A stretch of 64,000 bases of DNA from NCBI GenBank assembly GCA_050184585.1, contig JBFXAF010000004.1, positions 372,001 to 436,000 on the forward strand, in the 5' to 3' direction. This document shows positions 8,830 to 16,258 of the stretch, in pieces. The position numbers and the translations under genes were made by a program. Under the pieces are notes generated by a model. It did not search any database. It had not been told where the DNA came from and worked only from the letters and a program-made list of their open reading frames with translations. Positions within the stretch are counted from its first letter, which is position 1; every line of letters starts with the position of its first letter. The stretch comes from JBFXAF01 sp050184585 (GTDB lineage: Bacteria; Pseudomonadota; Alphaproteobacteria; Rhizobiales; Rhizobiaceae).

Positions 8830-8967
8830 TCCGGCACGCACGGGTCGTAATGCCCGCAGGGGAACCTTCGGCGGAGCCTCCCCGGGCGACGGTTACGACC
8901 CGTCACCGGAGGCGCCGGTCGTCTCCCGCTGGCCACCGTCGCGAACACCGATCCCGGTGGAGACGAC
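8830..8967. other. Two strong hairpins, possible structured RNA or repeat
   Basis: Stem 1 pairs ACGGGTCGTAA (8840-8850) perfectly with TTACGACCCGT (8893-8903). It is continued inside by GCCC/GGGC and GGGGA/TCCCC helices around a TTCG-containing loop, and outside by TCCGG/CCGGA. Stem 2 pairs GTCGTCTCC (8918-8926) with GGAGACGAC (8959-8967). I could not match the layout to tmRNA, RNase P, SRP, 6S or any riboswitch consensus I know. It may be a dispersed palindromic element rather than a functional RNA. Confidence 0.4.
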
Positions 8968-8998
8968 GGGCCCATTGTATGTGCTGTCCGCAAAGCGG

Positions 8999-9064
8999 GG
9001 ACAAAACGAGCGAAGAAATCGTGGAAACGATTGGAATCGTTGAGGGTGGGTGGAGATTTTGTCC
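8999..9064. repeat. Nested inverted repeat
   Basis: The outer arms GGACAAAA (8999-9006) and TTTTGTCC (9057-9064) are perfect complements. Inside them AACGATT and AATCGTT (9026-9041) form a second perfect palindrome with a 2 nt loop. The spacing and AT content differ from the flanks, and nothing is encoded. It could be a small mobile palindrome of the kind scattered in rhizobial genomes. Confidence 0.45.
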
Positions 9065-9085
9065 GCCGGCCGAGGCCGGCGCTTT

Positions 9086-9252
9086 CCCTTCTCCCCTTGT
9101 GAGAGAAGGTGGCCGAGCCGACCCTGAGCTTGTCGAAGGGTCGTGAGGTCGGATGAGGGGTACTGGAAGACGTGAGGCGCTGGCGCTTCGTCCAGCAACT
9201 CTCATCCGCCTTCGCTTCGCTCAGACAACGTCTTCCACAAGGGAGAAGGGAG
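9086..9252. repeat. Rhizobial-type dispersed intergenic repeat
   Basis: The left end CCTTCTCCCCTTGTGAGAGAAGG and the right end CTTCCACAAGGGAGAAGG are approximate inverted copies. GGATGAGGGG (9151-9160) mirrors CTCTCATCC (9200-9208). The centre contains CCCTGAGCTTGTCGAAGGG, itself a palindrome. Sequences of this style recur between genes in rhizobial chromosomes; that statement rests on general familiarity, not on a search. It abuts the 3' end of the thiolase gene and could serve as its transcript terminator. Confidence 0.6.
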
Positions 9253-9288
9253 AGTGCTCAGCAACGCCTGGCTTTCTTTCAGTCGTTC

Positions 9289-10458
9289 CTACAGCCGCTC
9301 GATGATCGTCGCGTTGGCCATGCCGCCGCCCTCGCACATGGTCTGCAGGCCGTAACGCTTTCCGCGCTGGCGAAGTGCGGCGATCAGCGTCGTCATGATG
9401 CGCGCGCCCGAAGCGCCGAGCGGATGGCCAAGCGCGATGGCGCCGCCATGGACGTTGAGCCTTTCGGGGTCGGCGTCCAGTTCGTTCATCCAGGCAAGCG
9501 GCACGGAGGCGAAGGCCTCGTTGACCTCGAAGAGGTCGATGTCGCCCATGGCCATGCCGGCCTTCTTCAGCGCCATGCGGGTCGCGGGGATCGGCCCGTC
9601 GAGCATCAGCACGGGGTCCGAACCGCAGACGGCCAACTGGTGGATGCGTGCGAGCGGCGCGAGCCCGAGCCGCTTCAGTCCCCGTTCGTTGACCACCATC
9701 AGGGAGGCCGCGCCGTCGCAGATCTGGCTGGCGTTGGCTGCGCTGATGCGGCCGCCTTCCTTCAGGGTCTTCACCTGGCCGATCGCTTCGAGGCTGGCGT
9801 CTGGACGGACGCCCTCGTCGCGAACGTGGCTGGCTTCGGTTCCATCGGCGAGCGTGACCGGCACGGCGACGATCTCGTCGGCGAAACGGTTTTCCTGCGT
9901 TGCGGCTGCCGCCTTGTGATGGCTGGCGAGCGCGAAACGGTCGAGCGTATCGCGATCGAGCCCGTATTTCGCGGCCAGCATCTCGGCTCCGTCGAACTGG
10001 CTCGGCTCGGCGGCGTAACGCTCGTCGAAGCGGCGGCCGCGATAATGGCCCATGCCGTTCGCCTCGGGGAGCGTCGAGGCGACGAGCATCGGAACCCGCG
10101 TCATGTTCTCGACGCCGCCGGCGACGACCACGTCCATCGTCCCCGACATCACGGCCTGGGCGGCGAAATGCACAGCCTGCTGCGAGGAGCCGCACTGACG
10201 GTCGATGGTGACGCCCGGCGTCGACTGCGGCAGGCGCGAGGAGAGCACGGCCGTGCGCGCCACGTTCTGCGATTGCTGGCCGACCTGCTGCACGCAGCCG
10301 AAAATGACGTCGTCGACGACTTCGGGATCGGCGCCGGTGCGGTCCAGCAAGGCATCGATGACCAGGCCGCCGAGATCCGCCGGGTGCCAGTCCTTCAGCG
10401 CGCCCTTGCGACGGCCGCCAGCGGTCCGCACCGCACCCACGATGAACGCCTCGCCCAT
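9289..10458 (-). CDS. Acetyl-CoA C-acyltransferase (thiolase)
   Basis: A 389-residue thiolase II-type enzyme, normal family length, cleaving 3-ketoacyl-CoA with CoA to acetyl-CoA (or propionyl-CoA) and a shortened acyl-CoA. The acyl-accepting Cys is C89 in DRQCGSS. The downstream His is in 'GGAIALGHPLGASG', and the deprotonating Cys is C375 in 'MCEGGGMANA'. NEAFA is also present. The ATG at 10458 follows GGAGGCGTT. It is transcribed alone on the minus strand, divergent from an Old Yellow Enzyme gene across a 113 bp gap that holds a perfect palindrome. It would complete beta-oxidation for the surrounding dehydrogenases and hydratases. Confidence 0.95.
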   Translation of the reverse strand: MGEAFIVGAVRTAGGRRKGALKDWHPADLGGLVIDALLDRTGADPEVVDDVIFGCVQQVGQQSQNVARTAVLSSRLPQSTPGVTIDRQCGSSQQAVHFAAQAVMSGTMDVVVAGGVENMTRVPMLVASTLPEANGMGHYRGRRFDERYAAEPSQFDGAEMLAAKYGLDRDTLDRFALASHHKAAAATQENRFADEIVAVPVTLADGTEASHVRDEGVRPDASLEAIGQVKTLKEGGRISAANASQICDGAASLMVVNERGLKRLGLAPLARIHQLAVCGSDPVLMLDGPIPATRMALKKAGMAMGDIDLFEVNEAFASVPLAWMNELDADPERLNVHGGAIALGHPLGASGARIMTTLIAALRQRGKRYGLQTMCEGGGMANATIIERL

Positions 10459-10510
10459 AACGCCTCCGCCGGAATTGACTATGATGGCGCATTAGATATG
10501 ATCCCACGGA

Positions 10511-10534
10511 AAAATACAAACGTTTGTTTTTATC
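10511..10534. promoter_or_regulatory. Candidate operator with ACAAACGTTTGT palindrome
   Basis: A perfect 12 bp palindrome (10516-10527) centred in the divergent gap between thiolase and OYE, within an AT-rich stretch. It matches the element at 4653-4677 at most positions (AAATAC, then AACGT, then GTTTTT). The dyad size and composition suit a TetR-type dimer; the only TetR gene in the window is at 22097. Placement between two divergent starts suggests joint repression (inference). Confidence 0.5.
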
Positions 10535-10571
10535 TTTGGCAACCCCGAAACGCGACTACCCGGCAGGCTCC

Positions 10572-11714
10572 ATGGCGCTCCTTTTCGATCCCTTCCGCAT
10601 CCGCGACGTGACCATCCCGAACCGCGTGATGATCTCGCCGATGTGCCAGTATTCGGCGAAGGCGGATGGCTTCGCGACCGACTGGCATCTCGCCCATTAC
10701 GGGCGTCTCGCCATGGGCGGCGCCGGCCTCGTGATGATCGAGGCGACGTCGATCGTGCCCCAGGGCCGGCTGAGCTATGGCGACCTCGGGATCTGGAGCG
10801 ACGACCATGTTCCGGCGCTCGCCCGCATCGCCGCGTTCCTGAAGAGCGAGGGCTCCGTTCCCGCCATCCAGATCGCGCATGCAGGCCGCAAGGCCTGCAC
10901 ACAACGTCCCTGGCACGGCAACGGCCCGCTGGGCCAGGGCGATCTCGACGAGCGTGGCGAGGCCCAATGGCCTCTTGAATCGGTGACGGCCGAAGCCGCC
11001 GGAGAGGGCCATGTCTCGCCGCGCGAGCTCGGCCTCGACGACATCACGAAACTGATGCGCGAATGGGCCGCGTCGGCTCGGCGGGCCCGCGATGCAGGTT
11101 TCGAGGTCGTAGAGATCCACGGCGCGCACGGATACCTGACCCACTCTTTCCTCTCGCCGCTGTCCAACACGCGCACGGACGCCTATGGCGGCAGCCTCGA
11201 GGGCCGGATGCGCTTCGCCATCGAGACTGCGCGCGCGGTCCGCTCCGAATGGCCGGCGCACCTGCCGCTGTTCTTCCGGATCTCGGCGGTCGATGCCGCC
11301 AAGGGCGCCTGGAGCATTGACGATTCGGCGACGCTCGCCGCCGCATTGAAGGCGGAAGGCGTCGACCTGATCGACTGCTCGTCGGGCGGCATCGGCGGCG
11401 ACTATTCGGTCATCCCGCGCGGACCCGGCTTCCAGGTCTCCTTCGCCGACCACGTGAAGTACAAGGCCGACATGCCGACGGCGGCGGTCGGGCTGATCAC
11501 CGATGCGCAGCAGGCGGAGGACATCCTCGCCGCCGGGCACGCCGACCTGATCGCGCTCGGCCGCGAGGCGCTCTACAATCCGAACTGGCCACTGCATGCA
11601 CGGCTGGCACTGCTGCCGGAACGGCGCTTCGCCGACTGGCCGGGGCAGTCGGGCTGGTGGCTGCAGCGCCGCAAGCTCGGGCAGCAGCCGAGGCGCGAAG
11701 AGAAGGCGGGGTGA
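10572..11714 (+). CDS. NADH:flavin oxidoreductase, Old Yellow Enzyme family (YqjM-like)
   Basis: A 380-residue FMN enzyme of the OYE family, thermophilic-like/YqjM class, which reduces activated C=C bonds with NAD(P)H. Visible markers are SPMCQYSA with the redox-tuning Cys25, the substrate-binding 'IHGAHGYLTHSFLSP' segment, the 'SNTRTDAYGGSLEGR' block and the C-terminal 'IALGREALYNPNWP' FMN phosphate loop. It lacks the C-terminal FeS/FAD domains of 2,4-dienoyl-CoA reductase, so it is a single-domain ene-reductase. The ATG at 10572 is preferred to one 48 nt upstream on family length. It is divergent from thiolase and may saturate an unsaturated ring or enoyl intermediate. Confidence 0.92.
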   Translation: MALLFDPFRIRDVTIPNRVMISPMCQYSAKADGFATDWHLAHYGRLAMGGAGLVMIEATSIVPQGRLSYGDLGIWSDDHVPALARIAAFLKSEGSVPAIQIAHAGRKACTQRPWHGNGPLGQGDLDERGEAQWPLESVTAEAAGEGHVSPRELGLDDITKLMREWAASARRARDAGFEVVEIHGAHGYLTHSFLSPLSNTRTDAYGGSLEGRMRFAIETARAVRSEWPAHLPLFFRISAVDAAKGAWSIDDSATLAAALKAEGVDLIDCSSGGIGGDYSVIPRGPGFQVSFADHVKYKADMPTAAVGLITDAQQAEDILAAGHADLIALGREALYNPNWPLHARLALLPERRFADWPGQSGWWLQRRKLGQQPRREEKAG

Positions 11715-11720
11715 TCCCGG

Positions 11721-12824
11721 TCAGGCGGGCTGGAGGCTGACCCGCCCGCCCGTACGCGCCGCCTCCATGATCCGATCGATCGAGTTGTGGCGGGCGACGG
11801 CGGTATCGAAATCCGGGGCGGTGCGCCCGCCGGTGGCGAGATCGTCGAGGACGGCCGCATACGCGTGCGCGACGGTGTAGGAGAAATCGCCGGCCTTGAA
11901 CGGAAAGCGCTCGAAGGAAGCAGGTGTTTCGAGGTCGGAAAGAACCTTCGCTCCACCCGTGGCGCTCTGGATTCGCACCTGGCCATATTGAAGATGGCCG
12001 TTGGGGCCGGTGACGAGAATGTCGCCGTCCGTGCCGTTGATCTCCCAGTGGAAGTTGGTGCCGGTCGAGAGACCGCCGCGATAGTGTGCCGCGATCGTCG
12101 CGCCGCTCGTGAGCCGGCCCGACACCAGCACCTGATCCGGGGCGGAGACCGCGACCATTTCGCCCGTCTCCTCGATCTTCACGGAGGTTCGGCGGTTGGA
12201 GATGGTGGCGTTCAACTCGCCGAGAGGACCGAGCACGTGCTCCACCGCGTCGAGCGTGTGGGCGAAGGGAATGGTGAGCATGGTCGCACCGTTGGCGGCG
12301 TCGGTCAGATAGAGGCTGCCGGACGGTATCGTCGCGCCCCAGCGCGAGCCGGAGCCGATCAGCGTCGTCGACAGGACCTCGCCGACATGACCCGAAGCGA
12401 CCAGATGCCTGACGAAGTTGACTTGCGGCGCGGCGCGGGCCTGGAGGCCGACGAAGGTGCGCACGCCGGCCGCCGCTGCCATGTCGCGCAAGCGCTGCGC
12501 CTCGGCGAGGTCGAGGCCGAGCGGCCATTCACAATAGACGGCCTTGCCGGGGTCGATCGTCGCCTTCACCAGCGCGGCGTGCTCGGGAACCTTGACCGCG
12601 ACCACGACGAGGTCGACCGCGGGATCGGCGGCCAGATCCTCCGGCAGATGATAGGTCCGCGCGATGCCGTGCTTGGCGCCAGCCGCCGCAGCCGATTCGG
12701 GCGAAGACGCAGAAAGCGCGACCACTTCGGCTTCCGGAAACCGGCGCAGCGCCGGGAGATGCGCCGTCGCGGCCCAGCCGCCTTTGGCGCTCAGCCCGAT
12801 GATCCCCACGCCGATCCTGCGCAT
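11721..12824 (-). CDS. Gfo/Idh/MocA-family protein with EWP in place of EKP (Gal80-like)
   Basis: A 367-residue protein with an N-terminal Rossmann fold (GVGIIGLSAKGGWA, residues 5-18) and the C-terminal alpha/beta domain of the Gfo/Idh/MocA oxidoreductases. The conserved EKP motif, whose Lys is catalytic in this family, reads EWPLG (E99-W100-P101). A Trp there is known from Gal80, a non-enzymatic member. This protein may therefore bind NAD(P) without classical dehydrogenation, or use another residue. The open frame extends to 12899, but the ATG at 12824 follows GGAAGG. It converges on the OYE gene, with stops 6 nt apart. Its role in the cluster is unclear. Confidence 0.85.
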   Translation of the reverse strand: MRRIGVGIIGLSAKGGWAATAHLPALRRFPEAEVVALSASSPESAAAAGAKHGIARTYHLPEDLAADPAVDLVVVAVKVPEHAALVKATIDPGKAVYCEWPLGLDLAEAQRLRDMAAAAGVRTFVGLQARAAPQVNFVRHLVASGHVGEVLSTTLIGSGSRWGATIPSGSLYLTDAANGATMLTIPFAHTLDAVEHVLGPLGELNATISNRRTSVKIEETGEMVAVSAPDQVLVSGRLTSGATIAAHYRGGLSTGTNFHWEINGTDGDILVTGPNGHLQYGQVRIQSATGGAKVLSDLETPASFERFPFKAGDFSYTVAHAYAAVLDDLATGGRTAPDFDTAVARHNSIDRIMEAARTGGRVSLQPA

Positions 12825-12955
12825 GCCCGACCTTCCATTTCCAAACGATGTCATCCTATCAGGCGGTCTTGCGGCCGGGGTCACCACCCGGAGGGACATA
12901 GTGCCGCCGGAACGGCGACTAGGCTGTCGCGGCGTTCGAGAAGGAGGAAGGCGAG

Positions 12956-13303
12956 ATGCCGAAACACATACTGGTCGCGATGACCAACGCCGTCGAAGGG
13001 CGGGACGACGAGTTCAACGACTGGTATACGAACCAGCACCTGCATGATGTGGTGAAGGCGCCGGGCATCGTCGCCGCGCAGCGCTTCGTGCTCGACGACG
13101 AGCAGCGCTACAACGCGCCTTACCCCTTCAAATACCTCGCCATCTACGAGATCGAGTCCGACAGCGTGCAGCCCGTAATCGACTACATCGACAAGGTGGC
13201 CGGCACGGACGCGATGCCGATGTCGCCGGCCATGTCGGCGGAGCCCAGAGTCCGCGGCGCATATTTCCGGCCAATCTCGGAGCGCGTGACGCGGAAGGAC
13301 TGA
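12956..13303 (+). CDS. EthD-like/dimeric alpha-beta barrel small protein
   Basis: A 115-residue protein resembling the EthD/ABM-type dimeric alpha-beta barrel family ('NAVEGRDDEFNDWYTNQHLHDVVKA' region at 11-35 with the characteristic W-Y-x-x-x-H, and 'FKYLAIYEIE' near 59). Members often bind hydrophobic or aromatic catabolic intermediates, and some act as monooxygenases or isomerases without cofactor; no activity can be assigned here. The ATG at 12956 follows GGAGGAAGGCGAG, a strong site. It is a lone plus-strand gene between two minus-strand genes and may use a promoter in the 131 bp gap with the divergent Gfo/Idh/MocA gene. Confidence 0.8.
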   Translation: MPKHILVAMTNAVEGRDDEFNDWYTNQHLHDVVKAPGIVAAQRFVLDDEQRYNAPYPFKYLAIYEIESDSVQPVIDYIDKVAGTDAMPMSPAMSAEPRVRGAYFRPISERVTRKD

Positions 13304-13316
13304 TGCTGGCGGGGCT

Positions 13317-15044
13317 TCAGCCGCCCTGTCCCGCCTTCTCCACGGCGATGTCGCGCAGGCGGAACTTCTGCACCTTACCGGTCGCCGTGGTGGGCAGTTC
13401 GCCAGCCTCCACCACGAAGACATGGCGCGGCCATTTGAACCGGGCGAGGTTCGCCTTGAGGTGGTCCAGGATCTCGTCGGGCTTCAGCTCGGCGGTTCCG
13501 TTGGAGACCACGAAGGCTGCGCCGACCTCGGACATCCTGACATCGGGAATGCCCACGACATAGGCCTGGCTGACCTCGGGCCGCTCGGTGAGGATATCCT
13601 CGATCTCCTTCGGCGACACGAGCTCGCCGCCGCATTTGTAGAGTTCCTTGCTGCGGCCGGTCAGCACGATGCAGCCGTCATCGTTGATGAAGCCGAGGTC
13701 GCCCGTGCGCATCCAGCCGTCGGCGCGGAAGACGGCAGCGTTTTCCTCGGGCTTGTTGTAGTAGCCGAGCATCATCTCGGGGCCGTAGGCGATCAGTTCG
13801 CCCGGCTTCCCCTGCTCCAGCAGTTCGCCCGTCTCCGGGTCGGCGACGCGGTAGAGCGCGACTCGCCCGTCCGTCTCCGGCGTGCCGGCGACGCTGCGCG
13901 GCTTCAGCCGGCCGACCGTGGTGATCAGCTTCTCCAGCGGGTCCTCGGGCCGCTTGTAGGCGGCCGACGACGTCAACTCGGTCTGGCCGTAGGCGGTCGT
14001 GACCTCCGTCACCCCGAAGGCGTCGCATATGTCCTGCCAGAGCCGCACCGGCGCCTGCGCGGCGGCCGACATGACGGCGTGAAGCGAGGCGAAGCTGTAG
14101 GCCTTGAGCTTCGGGTGTTCGAGCAGCGCGATGCTCATGGTCGGCACCAGCAGCAGCTCGTTGACCTCAAGCCGCTCGACCGTGGCCATCATCGCCTCGG
14201 GGTCGAACTTGTCGTGCATGACCACCGAGCCGGCCGCCCAAGTGTTGGCCATCAGGCCCTCGATGTAGGCGTAGCTGTGATAGAGCGGCAGGGCGAACAT
14301 CAGCCGGTTGCCGTCGGGCAGCGCACGGGCGAGGCTTGCGGTGAAGCTGCATCTGCGCACGCCGTCATGGGTATGCATCACGCCCTTGGGCAGACCCGTC
14401 GTGCCGGAGGTGTAGACGATATCGAGAAGGTCGCGCGGCTCGACGGAAGCCGTGCGCGCCTCGAGGTCGCTCTCGCTGATCTTTTCGGCCAGCGCGTCGA
14501 GTTCGGCGAACTTGAAAGCCCTGGTCGAGCGCCTGCCCTGGCCGGTCTCGAACACGACGACACGGTTGAGTTCCGGAAAGCCGTCGAAGCTGCCGTCTTC
14601 CCAGCCCGGCATGGCGCCGTCAAGCGTCGCGAGGTAATCGCTCCCGCGGAACGTGTCCATCGCGACGACGAGACGCGAGCCCGACTGGCGAACGATGTAG
14701 GCCAGCTCCGTAGTCTTCAGCAGCGTATTGATCGGGACGCCGGCCGCGCCGATCGCGGCGAGCGCGAAGCGCAGCACGATGAACTCCGGGCAGTTCGGCA
14801 TGATCATGGCGACGTGATCGCCGCGCTCCACGCCGAGCGCCATGAGCGCCCGACCGAGCGTGCGCACACGCGAGACGGTCTGCGCATAGGTGACCGTCTC
14901 GGTGTCAGTCATCAGGAAGGGCCGTTCGCCGAACTCAGCCGCCTGGCGCACCAGATGGCTGAACACCGTCGTCTCGACCCATTCCGGATTGCGCGCGGCG
15001 ATCGCCGCGCGGCGCTCGGCGATCGTCAGCTTCGTCGACGTCAT
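13317..15044 (-). CDS. AMP-dependent acyl-CoA ligase
   Basis: A 575-residue ANL-superfamily acid:CoA ligase that activates a carboxylic acid via an acyl-adenylate. Motifs: the P-loop 'YTSGTTGLPKGVMH', YGQTE (A5), 'RTGDLGFINDDG' (A7), 'GRSKELYKCGGE' (A8) and the C-terminal catalytic Lys in TGKVQKF. Overall shape resembles the cyclohexanecarboxylate/medium-chain ligases. The open frame extends to 15164, but the ATG at 15044 (GGGGAGG about 11 nt upstream) starts just before the conserved N-terminus. It is 29 nt downstream of an atypical crotonase in the same operon. With three such ligases in the window, each probably serves a different acid. Confidence 0.92.
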   Translation of the reverse strand: MTSTKLTIAERRAAIAARNPEWVETTVFSHLVRQAAEFGERPFLMTDTETVTYAQTVSRVRTLGRALMALGVERGDHVAMIMPNCPEFIVLRFALAAIGAAGVPINTLLKTTELAYIVRQSGSRLVVAMDTFRGSDYLATLDGAMPGWEDGSFDGFPELNRVVVFETGQGRRSTRAFKFAELDALAEKISESDLEARTASVEPRDLLDIVYTSGTTGLPKGVMHTHDGVRRCSFTASLARALPDGNRLMFALPLYHSYAYIEGLMANTWAAGSVVMHDKFDPEAMMATVERLEVNELLLVPTMSIALLEHPKLKAYSFASLHAVMSAAAQAPVRLWQDICDAFGVTEVTTAYGQTELTSSAAYKRPEDPLEKLITTVGRLKPRSVAGTPETDGRVALYRVADPETGELLEQGKPGELIAYGPEMMLGYYNKPEENAAVFRADGWMRTGDLGFINDDGCIVLTGRSKELYKCGGELVSPKEIEDILTERPEVSQAYVVGIPDVRMSEVGAAFVVSNGTAELKPDEILDHLKANLARFKWPRHVFVVEAGELPTTATGKVQKFRLRDIAVEKAGQGG

Positions 15045-15073
15045 GGCGACAGCGCCTCCCCGCGCGTCCTTCG

Positions 15074-15961
15074 TCACTTCTTCTTTTTGCCCTTCTTCGG
15101 CGGGCCGTCGAGGAAGGACGGGTCTCCGGTCTTCTGGACCCCGCCGGTCAAGCCGTGCGCCCACTCATAGGCCTTGCGCGGGCCTTCGGTCTTCACCTTG
15201 CCGAGCAGTTCGTTGAACTTGGAGTCCATGTGCTCCATGTGGTCGTACATCAGCCCAGCCTTCAGCATGGGATAGACGCCCATGATGTCGAACACCATGT
15301 TGAGCGTCTGCTTGTGCATGGAGAGCAGCTTGCCCTCGCTGCGGCAGAGCTTTGCCGCCAGCCACTCGACATACTCTTCCAGCTCGTCCGCCGGTACCGA
15401 CTTGGTGATCATGCCGATCCGCTCCGCGGTCTTGCCGTCGATCGAGTCCCCCGTCAGCACCAACGCCTTCGTCCAGCGCATGCCGATGGTGATCGGCCAC
15501 ATGCCGAGGCTGGGCTCCAGCCCGAACGAGCGGTTCTCCGGCGCGCCGATCATCGTCTCGTCGGTCGCGACGACGAGGTCGGTGAAGGAGAGGAAGTAGC
15601 CGGCGCCGGCATAGCAGTAGCCGTGGAGCTGCAGGATCGTCGGCTTGGAGAACTCCCAAAGATTTCGCTGGAACCAGAAGCCGAGACGGTTCGTCTCGCG
15701 GCGGTCCTGATGGGCGGAGACGTCGTGGTGCTGGTCGGCGACCTCGGGCAGGTCCATGCCGGAGCAGAAGGCCGCCCCGTTGCCCTTCAGGATCACGACC
15801 TTGATGTCGTCGCGCCTCTCCCACTCGGCGAAGGTGCGCGAAATCTGCTCCATCATGCCGACGGTGAGCGCATTGAGCTGCTTCGGCCGGTTGAGGATCA
15901 CGCGCCCGACCGGGCCGTCGACCTCGAAGAGGACATCGTTTTCGCTGTATTTGCTCGCCAT
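15074..15961 (-). CDS. Atypical crotonase-family protein
   Basis: A 295-residue crotonase-fold protein. The oxyanion-hole framework is present (AAFCSGMDLPE and the GYCYAGAGYFLSF segment), but neither hydratase Glu is conserved: the first position is Phe and the second lies in 'PENRSFGLEPSLG' with no aligned Glu. It is more likely an isomerase, CoA-ester hydrolase or C-C-bond enzyme of the superfamily than a hydratase. It is longer than usual, with an extra C-terminal segment ending in a lysine-rich tail (KKGKKKK). The ATG at 15961 follows GGAG, and the frame to 15991 is unlikely. It heads an operon with a CoA ligase. Confidence 0.85.
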   Translation of the reverse strand: MASKYSENDVLFEVDGPVGRVILNRPKQLNALTVGMMEQISRTFAEWERRDDIKVVILKGNGAAFCSGMDLPEVADQHHDVSAHQDRRETNRLGFWFQRNLWEFSKPTILQLHGYCYAGAGYFLSFTDLVVATDETMIGAPENRSFGLEPSLGMWPITIGMRWTKALVLTGDSIDGKTAERIGMITKSVPADELEEYVEWLAAKLCRSEGKLLSMHKQTLNMVFDIMGVYPMLKAGLMYDHMEHMDSKFNELLGKVKTEGPRKAYEWAHGLTGGVQKTGDPSFLDGPPKKGKKKK

Positions 15962-16258
15962 CGGGCCGCTCCGTTGATTCACCAATGCCATCGCGGACCA
16001 GCATGGTCGCCGCTCGGCGCAATTGCAGCAAGGACCGTCGCGGAATCAGTCCCCTCGTCCGGTTACCTCCGCCCTTGGACACCACGCCGCGACGCCCGGA
16101 AAGCAGCGCCGGCCTCATGTGGCTATGCGCCGCAACGGACATGTACCCCCTTGCAGTGACAGACATTCGCGGGACACCGGTATTGGATTTCAGATGGAGG
16201 CAAACCCGGTTCTCGACATTGGCCGGCGGCCGCGGCAACCCCATCTGGAGGAGATAAA

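Larger units (their letters stand above)
8578..9288. other. 711 bp non-coding interval between acyl-CoA dehydrogenase and thiolase
   Basis: I see no supportable gene here. Open frames on both strands (up to about 170 codons) are arginine/proline-rich, lack homology I can recognise and show no ribosome sites. The first 250 bases look featureless. From 8830 on it is a mosaic of nested inverted repeats, listed separately. It separates a plus-strand gene from a convergent minus-strand thiolase, so it may act as a transcription-end region for both. Confidence 0.7.

Noticed and set aside
8830..8967. Possible known riboswitch or housekeeping RNA
   Set aside because: I compared it by eye with cobalamin, TPP, glycine, SAM-type, tmRNA, RNase P, SRP and 6S patterns and found no diagnostic core.
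8637..9146. 169-codon open frame in the 8.6-9.3 kb interval
   Set aside because: Arg/Pro-rich, runs through palindromes and a dispersed repeat, no ribosome site and no recognisable domain.
13422..15170. 582-codon plus-strand open frame opposite the CoA ligase
   Set aside because: The ligase on the minus strand has all ANL motifs; the opposite frame has none.
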